In this document: piece by piece, positions 10,133 through 19,530 of the stretch | Position numbering within the stretch: position 1 is the first letter of the stretch | Layout of the letters: every line of letters starts with the position of its first letter | Assembly (NCBI GenBank): GCA_025529335.1 | Contig: JAMYHX010000553.1 | Location: forward strand, 1-26,864 | From: Rhizopus sp. PT2906 | Taxonomy: Eukaryota > Mucoromycota > Mucoromycetes > Mucorales > Rhizopodaceae | Length of the DNA: 26,864 nucleotides | Direction of reading: 5' to 3' | Translations under genes and position numbers: made by a program | The notes under the pieces: generated by a model | Seen by the model: the letters and a program-made list of their open reading frames with translations, nothing else | What the model was told of the DNA's origin: nothing | Database searches by the model: none

Positions 10133-10186
10133 GTTTAACAGAGAAAAAAAAAGTCTCTCTTTTTTTATTTTCAATTATAAAAAATA
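10133..10186. promoter_or_regulatory. 54-bp divergent promoter region between TRS65 and the TMEM70-like gene
   Basis: Only 54 bases separate the two divergently read start codons (10132 on minus, 10187 on plus). The segment is A/T-homopolymer rich with a CTCTCT core. Promoter activity is inferred from the arrangement; transcription may start inside either coding region or the start codons may lie further apart than modelled. Confidence 0.5.
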
Positions 10187-10965
10187 ATGAACCTGTTTTC
10201 AAAATGTTGTTATTCAACCATTTCAAATAAAGGACAACTGATCTATTCATCTCCAAATCTTGGTCTTATCAAGCTTGTTAAAACATTTTCATTATCAACT
10301 CTTGGTGTAAAAAAAGAATAAAGAGAGAGAGAGAGAGAGAAACTAACGTCAACTAGGCTTCAGCTCTGGCAACACCTGCACTACTCTACTTTTGGCAAGA
10401 GCCAATAGGTAAAACAAGAAGAAGAAGAAAAAAACAAAACTAATACTAAAACAATATGACTCAAGCTCATGCAGCTGATTTGACCAATGCCATGTTTTTG
10501 GGAGGTAAGAGTATCATTTATAAAACTGCCCTTGTTTTTTCATTGGCATATCACTTAGAATCCATTTTACGCCATATGTTAACACAAACATTATTTACAG
10601 CCTTTGCAGCAAGTGGATGCTCTACAGGCGCATTGACTTATCTACTCTCACCTTATGTGAATCATATTTACCTTCATAGCAAAAATAATGCAGGCATCAC
10701 CCCTGACACAGTCATTACCATAGAAACACTAGACATATTGATTCGTAAAAGACAGACAACGGTTCGATTACGTGAACTACAGCCGGTCTATAGCACCTTT
10801 TTGACGTGGAAGGTGAATCCAAAGGTTATACAAAAAGAAGAATTATCAAATCAACCCAAGAGGATTCATCAACATCGATTCTGGTTAGATCAAAGAAACG
10901 GCACTGGCGATCGAGAAATCATGTCAAAGATTCTAAGAATTGTGTACGATCAACGACGTATTTAA
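10187..10965 (+). CDS. TMEM70/TMEM186-like mitochondrial inner-membrane protein
   Basis: This family acts in assembly of respiratory complexes (TMEM70 with ATP synthase and complex I, TMEM186 with complex I in animals). Exons 10187-10306, 10357-10408, 10466-10504 and 10601-10965 give 191 residues with exact frame closure. Family features are GQLIYSSPNLGLIKLVKTFS before a first membrane segment (about 32-52), a Gly/Ala-rich second segment (about 64-86, FLGAFAASGCSTGALTYLL) and a matrix part with ITIETLDILIRKRQTTVRLR and LQPVYSTF. A single open frame from 10456 also exists because the third intron is 96 bases, a multiple of three without stops. The spliced form fits the family better. A GA repeat lies in intron 1. 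Which member of the TMEM70 group it represents is unresolved. Confidence 0.72.
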
Positions 10966-10983
10966 TAAACGCTTTTATTTATT
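10963..10983. terminator. Overlapping convergent poly(A) signals
   Basis: AATAAA at 10964-10969 (+) overlaps the TMEM70-like stop codon. AATAAA at 10978-10983 and 10974-10979 (-) overlaps the phosphorylase kinase stop. With cleavage normally 10-30 bases downstream, each mRNA should end inside the coding sequence of the other gene. The signals are visible; their use is inferred. Confidence 0.6.
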
Positions 10984-13900
10984 GAACAAAATATGTTGAA
11001 TGCTCTTTGAAAGATAACCGGACGTACTTTCTTCAGCATCGTCCAATGGAAGATCATAAAACAAGTGGCGTGCAAGATCTTTGTTTGCAGAGTACTCAAG
11101 GCCATGCTTGAAAAATGGACTCTTTTCGAATGTCTCCTTGTTTTGGGATACCCACTTGGTCCAGAACTCGACAATAGCAGCGTCTGCAATAGTAGGAATA
11201 TCAATCGTACAATCAATGAAGCGTGGACCCGAGGTTTGTTGAACGTCGTAGATCAAGGTGAGGACTTCAATCGCCAACTGTCGCTCTGCTGGATCCTTGA
11301 AAAAGCCCAAAAAGCCTTCAACAGCCAAGGCAAAGTTGAATTCTTCAGGTGTCTTTTCAAACACGGTGGGGTCTCTTGGTAGACAATGATTGCCAATCTT
11401 GAAGCCATGACATTGGTCAAGCACAGACCATGTGCGAGGAAAGAAATTGGCTGGAACTCGATTCAGTGCACCATCGTTCTTTCTACGACGTAACCAGCGT
11501 CCGTTCGAAGTAGGGAAGAAATGACCCACGTTATCTTGAGTTATGTCAGAGGGTGTGATGTCATCCTTGTCGACGATAGCAAATTGACGTTCGATCAGCT
11601 CGGTTGGTCCCCCATTGGCTGGCTTGTGGGCCTCGATCGCGTCCTCGGGGCTGTCTTTTTCGGCAATCAGTACATAAGAGTCGCGATACTTGATATCATC
11701 GATCAGCTTCGATCCTAAACTCTTGATGGCATCGATCGCACGTTGCGTAAGGTGCTCCGTAAAGTCATCTTTGCTGGCCATGACGACAATAAGACCGGAT
11801 GGTAACTTTCGAATAAATTGTGCTAGTTCATCGCTTTCTTCGATTGATATATGAGTATCAAACGATGCGTGCTCTAAAACGAGCTTATGGCTCTTGCTGA
11901 TAGCCCAGATATGAAGACCACGTGTGTTGGCGGGCAAGACGTTACCGTTCACTTCAGTACGGGCAAAATTGCCTGCGTTATATCCACCAGATTGTGCACG
12001 GACGAGAATGGACGTACCATCTTGTTCGGCATTCTTAGAAGGAGGAAGAGCAAGAGAGGGCATTTCGATACTTTGTTGACGAGAAGGATCAAAATCTTTG
12101 GAGAGAATCAGGAGACCACCAGGTCTATCACGGACCATGATGGCTGAATCGTTACACATACCGGGACTTGACAGAACAGAACCTAATAATGAGTGTAGCT
12201 CAAAGGGCGAGAGTTGCATCAGATGTTCAATAGCTTCCTCTTCATCCAGATGGTTCACACGACTGATTTCTTCACGTAATGCGATAATGATGTAGTGAGT
12301 ACGTAATCGAAGAATACCATCAAACATGTGAGGAATGGTGCGAATGAAGTTTCCGAGTGATATGATGATTTCCTGTACCATCGGTCCTTCACGGACGTCA
12401 TCCGAACATTGTTCATTGATAATCTTGGTAAGTGCATCTGGATTGAGTGGTGTAGAGATCAATTGTTCATTTGAACCTGACCCAATACTCACTTGTTTCT
12501 GTCGAATGACTAAATCGGTCAGGTTGTTGGTGAGCGTAGGCATCGTCTTGGCAAGTAAACCACTAGCTTGTCTTGCAACGGACCAATACTGTAAGCGTCT
12601 AGATTTGAGATAGACTTCCTCCAGCAAGTTACGCATGGTTGCATCCAAATCCGGGATAAAATGATCAAGGTTCTTACAAGAAGCGAGATATTGAAGCAAA
12701 TCGATCTGATCATAGAGATTGACGGATTCCTTGAGACTTTGAACAGCTGCATCAAACTGAGATGGGTCACCAAGGGTCAGGGAGAGTAGCATGTCGCCTC
12801 CAGTTTCCTCCGATATTTGATTGCTAGACAAGGAAGGAGACGAAGTGAGAACTGGCGTGCTTGTGTCTGACTGAACGATGGGTGAGGCAGAACGGACATT
12901 GGGAGCGACTTCATGATCCTTTAGCTTGAAAGAAGAGATGCCACCATTGTTGATCTTTTCGAGAGCCGCGGCGACGTCTTGGAAGTAACTTTCGTCACTC
13001 AGCTTGTCCAACGGCGTGCCTAACAATTTACCGCCAAAGACACTCTTGCGTCGAGGAGTTCTTGCACCACCAGGGGTATGAGTGCCTGAGTGAACATTAG
13101 AGTCGTTCAAGCGACGCTGGGCATAATGATGCTTGTGGTATTTCTTGTTGTTCAGTAGGATCGTGCTCCAGTCAATATCAGGCTTGTTAACAAGGAAATC
13201 AAGTGACTCGATGTTACTCGTGTTCAGCGTCTCTGCCAGTCTTGACAAACGCACTCGAATGCCATTGCATTCACCGGATCTCAAGTTCATAAAGAAATTG
13301 AGTAGATTCTTCTTGGCAGAATCAGCAGAGATGATGGCGGCATTTAAGCATTCATTACTCGTCGTTGGACCTGCTTGATCGTTTGTTGTGGGTTCACCTA
13401 ACATGGTGCTTGTCAAGACGACAGTGATTGTGGGTCGGCCTGCATAGGTCCAATGGTGATTAGTAAAACTCAGTTCGGTTTCAAAGGTGGATACGAGGTA
13501 ATCAGGATCTGAGTTGAGATAAAACGAGTCGACATCCATAAACTGAGGCGTAAACGCATAGATGTGGCCCTGGATACGATAAAGGCGAGATGTTGCCAAC
13601 GTGCCGATCGGACGATTGGGTCTACCAGATAACCCCAGTTTTTGGTTTTGGCCTAGTGCGCTGTAGATATCAACAAGCGTCTGAGGAGGCATCACCGTAA
13701 AGCTTGATGAAATTTGCTCGACCGTTTGCGTCTCAAGGCCGTAGTTGGACAAGATTCTTTGTAGCTCTTCACTTTCAGACAACAAGACGATTTGAACGAC
13801 ATTATCTACTTTTTCACCTTTCATGTTGAATCGTCTGCCCAAGGGGTCCAGTTCAGAAGGCGATAGAAGTTTCTCGTACATCAAGTTACCAAGCAAATAA

Positions 13901-15517
13901 AGCGAAAGTGCCCATACCAATGGCGTATTCTCATTTGGCATACGTTTTTGCGAATGAGGATCCTTTTTCTCTGCTTCAATGGACTCTGCAGGGACATAGT
14001 ATAGTTCAGGAAGTAGAGGTATATGCAGATCGGATGGAATGTACATGCTGGTTGAGCGACGATGCATTTCTGGACGCTTCTTCTTCTCTTGTTGGCTGTT
14101 ATTGTAGTCTTCAGGAGGCATTGGATGTTCAGGATCCCACATAGACGAATCAATGGTGACAAAGTCCAATTTCTTGCGGTACTCTTCTACTTGCTCAAAG
14201 TTATCAGAGAAGAGGCCTTCCAAGACCATATAAGTAAAGAACAATGGCCATTCAGATTCGATATTCTCAAACACTTTCAGCTCGCTTTCATTATAATGAA
14301 GTCTTGTATGATCCTCTACCACTGTCTGATGACCATCTCGCAAGAATCGTTTCCAGCCATATCGACCTTCTAGCTTCTTTTTGGCATCGTGTTTTGTATA
14401 CTCGACGAGCTGAGGATCATCAACAGCAAATGCAGGAAAGCCAATGACGGACAAGACCGAGCCGTCAACTTCTTTGGAATTTGATTCTCTGGGTAACATA
14501 CTTTGGAGATTGATCTTGTTTCTTGTCATTTCATCAGGTAAGACATAGATCACCTTGAAAATATAGATGGTCAAAGGGCGAGGAAATAAAGTGTTTATGT
14601 ATGAAACTTACAGAAGATGGACCACCACGGGCGCCGAATAGATTAACTCCATTGATAGCTCGAAGTGCTGCACAGGCCATACCAATGGAAGATGAATTTA
14701 GCTCTGGCTGACCATGGTTGCTCTTGTTACCACGCTCCCAGATACCAAAGTCTGGAGTACGATAAGCGCCTATCGATGATGTATGGTTAGGGGATGGAAT
14801 ACAAGCCATGTTTTATAGCTTACGTTCAATATAAAACACCAAGTTTTGAACAAAATCAACCTCATCTTGAGTAAAAATGATGCTTAGACCACTCGTTGTC
14901 ATATCAGCCAAAGCGACAATAAATAAGCTTGTAGCATCAATCTGAAGGTGTCCCCAATCTCTATCACCAACCACTGTTTCGCCTGTCTTGGTATCATATT
15001 TAGCATGCAGGGCATCAAAGATATTTTGTGTCTTTTTGAACTTCTCGACTTTTGGTGCTTGACGCATCATGGCAAATAAAAGCCCACGCATCAATTTGAT
15101 GACAGCATGTTCCAATTCAACTTCAAAAAACAAACAAATAAACATTTGATGTTACAATCAACAACAACGGACTTACATGCTCTTCCCGACGTGTCATCGA
15201 CTCTTCGATACGCTAATGCAAGACCATAAACGCAATAGATCGAATATACGTTATCTCTAAATAGAACATTTAGTAATCATGTTATATGATCTTGTTTTAT
15301 TTTACCTAACCCAAGCATCGGTATAATTACCATGAGTCTATAATAGATGTTATTACGCGTTCTCCTTCCTTTTCCATTTTGACCTTACGGTAATAGCCAC
15401 AGAAGCAGGAATCAAGCCACTAGCAGGATTTTGCTTTGATAACACTGTGGTGTTTATGACTTGATAATAATAATCAAGCCTTTCCAATGTCTGTTTTCTA
15501 TTATATACAGACACCAT
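10975..15517 (-). CDS. PHKA: Phosphorylase b kinase regulatory subunit (alpha/beta type) with an inserted ILEI/FAM3-like domain
   Basis: In animals this large scaffold subunit controls the catalytic gamma subunit that activates glycogen phosphorylase. Exons (descending): 15389-15517, 15306-15337, 15177-15256, 14824-15120, 14612-14769 and 10975-14553, giving 1424 residues with exact frame closure. The N-terminal glucoamylase-like (GH15) domain follows animal PHKA/PHKB closely: DAWVRDNVYSI, LMRGLLFAMMRQAPKVEKF, GDRDWGHLQIDATSLF, FGIWERGNKSN, LFGARGGPSSVIYVLPDE and GRYGWKRFLRDG. The conserved C-terminal block WLRRRKNDGALNRVPANFFP is near residue 1250. Between them, at about 1080-1200, is an ILEI-type domain (GNFARTEVNG, RGLHIWAIS, SFDTH, SGLIVVMASKDD, LGSKLIDDIKYRDSYV). 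There is no C-terminal CAAX box, unlike animal alpha. Ascomycete yeasts lack this subunit. No catalytic subunit gene is in the window. The upstream in-frame ATG at 15628 adds only a hydrophobic, Phe-rich leader, so 15517 is preferred. Confidence 0.93.
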
Positions 15518-16446
15518 TGATAGTTTACTTTTAAAAAAGAAAAAAAAAAAGAAGAGAGGGAAAAAGATAAGAAAGGGTATAAATAAGATGAAATATTTAT
15601 AATTGCTTACAGAATGATGACAAACCATGCAACCCGTTCATATCAGTTACACAGTAAGAACAAATGACATCAACACGATAAAATTCTAGGCTCACACAGT
15701 GCTTCCCCAACGATCAATCAAAATCGACACCACAGGCCAATCAAAATCGACGTCGATGTCCAATCAAAATCAATTCAGCGCATTCAGCACACCACACTCT
15801 TAACAGGCTGTTCATGTCTGTGGTGAGTCTTTATTAAGCATACTTTTACATATTATATCTTTCGTTAAAAGAATCAGCTGATTTTCATTGACACTAACAG
15901 TGTGGACAGAAATTTTTATTTCGAAAAAAAAAAAGGCTATCTTTAGTTAAATAAACCTTGGGCAAGACATTTTTCCCAGTCCACTGTAGAATTGGTGTTT
16001 GTTCGGTTTAAAAAGTGCAAGTTTTGAGTTAACAAGTTGTTTATGTTATTGACCACCAGATCTTTAACAGATCAAATAAGTAATTGAGTTGCAAAGTGTA
16101 AAAGTGAAGTAATTGGTTAAAGTAAAAAGGTACAAGGACAATTCCGATCAGTAATATGACGTTGATACTATATCAGAAGGATTTCAAGTAAATAAAGAAT
16201 ATAAAAGAGATTATAAGCCTTTTAAAGAAAGAACAAGATATGTGAAAGAATATAAGGCAAGAGGGGTTGTTTTATTCAAATATTCAATGATCTGTCAATG
16301 AACAAGAGTACTTATAGAATTAATTTTTAGGCATAGCCAGTCATGACTGACGGACTGTGAAGGTGAGTTGTGAATAACTGAGCGTTAGTACCATTTAGGT
16401 GATACAAAGGCACTATATCTGTCACAGCACAAACGCACGTTCGGAT
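15518..16446. promoter_or_regulatory. Upstream region of the phosphorylase kinase gene
   Basis: About 930 bases without a gene. It begins with a poly-pyrimidine (coding strand) tract next to the start codon and contains three phased 23-bp repeats at 15715-15783. The rest is AT-rich with no frame I can support. Confidence 0.45.
15715..15783 (+). repeat. Three 23-bp direct repeats with CCAAT-like boxes
   Basis: The unit CAATCAAAATCGAC starts at 15715 and 15738, and the third copy CAATCAAAATCAAT at 15761, so spacing is exactly 23 bases. The second and third copies are preceded by C and form CCAATCAAAATC, a possible CCAAT box; the first has TCAAT. They lie 198-266 bases upstream of the phosphorylase kinase start codon on the opposite strand. 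Confidence 0.6.
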
Positions 16447-16880
16447 TCATATGTACTGGATCAACCGACGCATAAATAACTCACTGACTGATTTTTGCGC
16501 CTCTGCAAGAACTGGTGGGAGAGGTTGCTGAGTGGTAAGACTTGGAGTGTAGAGTATGTCATAGCGGCTCCTGTTCCATTCAGTGTTTGCTATCGTGTAT
16601 GTGTCATTTGGGATATCCAACAGGCCAGTTGTCATAATATTAATAGCCGATGAGGTTTTGAGAATGTACTTGCTCAATTAGTCGCGTCCAGGTAAATTAT
16701 CGGATGGTAATTCAAATAGTAAAAGGTCTTCATCTAAAGATATATGAGAATGTCAGAGATGCTACGTATAAAAAAGAAAAGAAAAAAATGGCCCACGTAC
16801 CATCATTTTCAAGTGAGTTACAGTTTTCACCGATACTTGTAATTGTCACGAAAAGGTGTCCACTACGCGTACGAGAGGGT
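16447..16880 (-). pseudogene. Decayed PD-(D/E)XK/Rpn-like nuclease-related gene fragment
   Basis: Reading leftwards, LFVTITSIGENCNS, a probable 67-base intron (16734-16800), then DEDLLLFELPSDNLPGRD, a TAA stop, and SKYILKTSSAINIMTTGLLD followed by NRSRYDILYTP and PPVLAEAQKSVSELFMRRLI. The D..(22-24 residues)..ExQ pattern resembles PD-(D/E)XK nuclease-like proteins that are multicopy in Mucoromycota genomes; that family link is from memory and moderate. The TAA in DNLPGRD-stop-LSKYI looks like a point nonsense change, and the frame ends early at 16447 with no C-terminal part. It is most likely a relic of a multicopy, probably element-borne gene. Confidence 0.5.
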
Positions 16881-18184
16881 TAATGTTACAAGCATAACCT
16901 GTGATGTCGTCAACAAACCTTTTTAGTGTGAAGCGTCAAGTTTAGCTTGTCCAGGAACGGATATCTTTCCAACCTCCCTGATGTATAAAATTTCAAAAAG
17001 AAAAAGAGATAAAATGTGGTTATTGCTGTATTTTTTATGTTTTTTATGTTGTCAGCCCTATTAACAAAGAATCAAGATCAATTCAAGTGTATTTCACATT
17101 AATGGATATCCCACTGGATAGCTTTAGGTTAGGTAGAGACTTTGATAGTGTAAAGTTGTAGAGACAATATAGGTAGCTCCCTAAGGAAGCGTCTTATTTT
17201 CTGATGTATTTTCTGGTGCATGTAGTGTTCACCTAAAATACGACTTCTATTTTCTGAGAATATACAGTTGATTTTGATTGGTTGCAACATTGATTGTACT
17301 TGGCCATTTTCATGCTGCAGAACTCTATTTTAACTTGCGCGCGTTTACCGCCTTTTCCCATTTGTTCTGTTTACTTTTTTTCTTTATAAATGGAATGTCT
17401 ATAAAAGAAGAAAGGGATAACTGTAGTTTATTTTGATGGTATCCAAAATAAAGAAAATAGGGAATGAACCATACTTTGTATAGTTATGGGCTTTTGCTTT
17501 TAAACATACTCTGAATCAAAAAAGTAACATATCGTCATGCTCTTGAAGCCGTAAAGGTTACATAACCTCACTTGAAAATTCTGTCTCACTTTCTAAAGCA
17601 CACAGCCTCATACCAATGATGCATGTCTTCATTTAAAGGGTGTATAAACTACAATATAATCTTTATGAAATCTATTTGTACAGTTGGCTGTGGCGATCAG
17701 AAAGATCAAAGGTAGTTCATGTCGGTTCATACGTTAGTCACACCAACTTTTTAAAATTGTTTTCGAAGTCAATCCATATTATGCACATGAGATATTTACC
17801 AGCATTTAATATGCTATGCTTATATTAATGCCTTTATAGGTAAACATCAACAATTAGGTGTAATCTAATTCGATATTAATAATAAAAGTATGTCAGATAC
17901 GATATGTGTGTTTCCATATCAGTCAATATCCGAGTTGATCAATTACGTACAACATCTTTATAGGTTCAACTTATGATTTTATAGGCTTGATTTCATATTA
18001 AATTTATTTTGTAATAAATAAAGATATGTTATGTATTCATGATTTGTATAGTACATTTACTTATTTTATGGGTAAATGAATATTTTTATATGTTTTGTAT
18101 AAAACTACTGATTCAATTATTGTATGAACAGCCTTCAAATATGACAATCACGCTGGTAAAAAAAAATGTAGTGACAAATATTTT
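16881..18184. other. Gene-free AT-rich stretch of about 1.3 kb
   Basis: No convincing gene, RNA or complete element was found. A 62-codon frame at 17640-17828 (+) has no recognisable motif and unremarkable composition. The stretch lies between a nuclease relic and a repeat-borne ORF and is probably old repeat sequence. Confidence 0.4.
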
Positions 18185-18670
18185 TTAATTATGGTATTGC
18201 TTCAAATAACAAGGTCGCTTACGATCCTGTGTGGATGAGAAGATGCCATTGAAGACGGAAAGAGAGACGGTTGGATGATGGCGAGTAGGTTGAGGAGGGT
18301 CGGCGGATCGGATGCAGAGACGATCAAAGACATCCAGAATACGCAGAATAGCAGGCATATCCATCAGCAGTTTTGGCAAATCATGTAAGGTATCAGGCAA
18401 TTTTACAGAGCCCAGTTCGTACATGGTATATACGCCAGTAGATGGTAGAACCAAGATGTGAAAGGTTATTTTGCGTCCAACAATTTGTAGACCTAGGATG
18501 CCATCCAAATTTTGTGCATCTAAAGCGTTCTTGCAAAAAATTGCCACTCGAATCAGATCTCGACACACTAAAATGTTTTTGGCTTCCTGGATCGCTGATT
18601 TTGCTTCGCCATATCCGTGGTTCGTGTTACTTTCAGCTTTGTTATTGAAAAAGGCAGTTAAGTCGATGAT
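18185..18670 (-). CDS. Uncharacterised repeat-borne protein, 3' exon
   Basis: A 161-codon frame runs from a likely splice acceptor (TAG just upstream of 18670) to a stop at 18185. Its centre reads VCRDLIRVAIFCKNALDAQN, then LGLQIVGRKITFHILVLPST and YTMYELGSVKLPDTL, ending in SSTQDRKRPCYLKQYHN. I recognise this as a type of hypothetical protein found in many copies in Mucoromycota genomes, but I know no function or catalytic motif for it. The first codons (IIDLTAF) lie inside the dispersed repeat also present at 1062-1390, so this gene travels with that repeat. The 5' exon and start codon were not identified. It may be a mobile-element accessory gene or a partial copy. Confidence 0.5.
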   Translation of the reverse strand: MIDLTAFFNNKAESNTNHGYGEAKSAIQEAKNILVCRDLIRVAIFCKNALDAQNLDGILGLQIVGRKITFHILVLPSTGVYTMYELGSVKLPDTLHDLPKLLMDMPAILRILDVFDRLCIRSADPPQPTRHHPTVSLSVFNGIFSSTQDRKRPCYLKQYHN

Positions 18671-18933
18671 CTACGAATTAAATTATAAAAAGAAGAGCTG
18701 AATGTTGTTAAATTAGACGCGTAAGCGTTTTATAGGGGTAGAGAATCTATGGCTGCTATTTATATTATTGTCGTCACTGACATTATTTATGCTTATGTTA
18801 TTATTGTTATACTAGTAGCTACTATAGTTATTATTATTATAAGTTATTCTCATCGGATGGGGTAGATAAAAGTAGAATGTATGCTCTACTGTAAGGTTAT
18901 ACTCGAGTTATTATAATGATTATCTCATCAAAC
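18625..18933. repeat. Right copy of the dispersed repeat (inverted relative to 1062-1390)
   Basis: The reverse complement of this segment matches 1062-1390, starting at CTCATCAAA (18925-18933) and running through CTCGAGTTATTATAATGAT, the TAA-rich block and ACTAGTAGCTACTATAG to the exon start near 18670. Beyond 18933 on the right it abuts a broken transposase; the left copy likewise abuts a transposase. Differences are scattered substitutions plus a shorter TAA microsatellite. Confidence 0.8.
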
Positions 18934-19463
18934 ATATCAGTGCCATCTCTCCCTTTGATGTAGTTAACATCAATATTAGAAGACCAAAAACCCCTATTCT
19001 AAAAAGAGAAAAACAGCAGGTAGCACCCAAACTGTTGAAAATACCAAAGGCGGTACTGTCAATGGGCATTACTTTAATTTCATTGCAAGTACGCTTGATA
19101 TCTTAGATCAGCATGAGCAACGTAAGGACAATTACATTGTTATGGATAACGCCCCTATTCATAAAAATGCTGATATTAGGAAATACATTGAGCAACGTAG
19201 CTACGGCTGGGTATATCTTCCAGCATACTCCCCAGGACTCAATCCCATTGAGCAGTTTTGGTAAAAGCAAGCTTAAAAGAAAAGAACTTTTGCAGGAAGA
19301 AACACTGTCGTCTAGAATTGGAAATGCATGTAACAAGATTCTCTTCAGTGACGTTCAAGGATTTTGTAGATACTCAGTAGCTAGATTTAAAGACTGTTTA
19401 AACCGAAAACCAATGTTAATCCTTTTTTTTCGTGCACTTCATGCACTAATAAACAGTTTCTGA
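18934..19463 (+). pseudogene. Broken DDE transposase (different family from 168-1067)
   Basis: Fragments of a DDE-superfamily transposase occur in three frames. AISPFDVVNINIRRPKTP begins near 18945. The frame then shifts to KKRKTAGSTQ, GGTVNGHYFNFIASTLDIL, IVMDNAPIHKN and LPAYSPGLNPIEQFW, where it stops. It resumes in another frame as KSKLKRKELLQEETLSSRIG and CRYSVARFKDCLNRKP to a stop at 19463. The second Asp (MDNAPIH) and the Glu (NPIEQF) are 34 residues apart. The N-terminal domain and first Asp are lost. The break after EQFW looks like a small deletion in what is usually a continuous helix. It is inactive. Confidence 0.8.
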
Positions 19464-19530
19464 GTTTGAATGATCTTTTATTTTTACACTGCACGAATAA
19501 TATGTATCTTTTTTTCTTTCTCATACTAGA

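Noticed and set aside
10456..10504. Single-exon start of the TMEM70-like gene at 10456
   Set aside because: It omits the upstream exons encoding GQLIYSSPNLGLIKLVKTFS and retains an intron with strong splice signals; the four-exon model fits the family.
17640..17828. 62-codon plus-strand open frame
   Set aside because: AT-rich random-looking composition with no motif; isolated in gene-free sequence.
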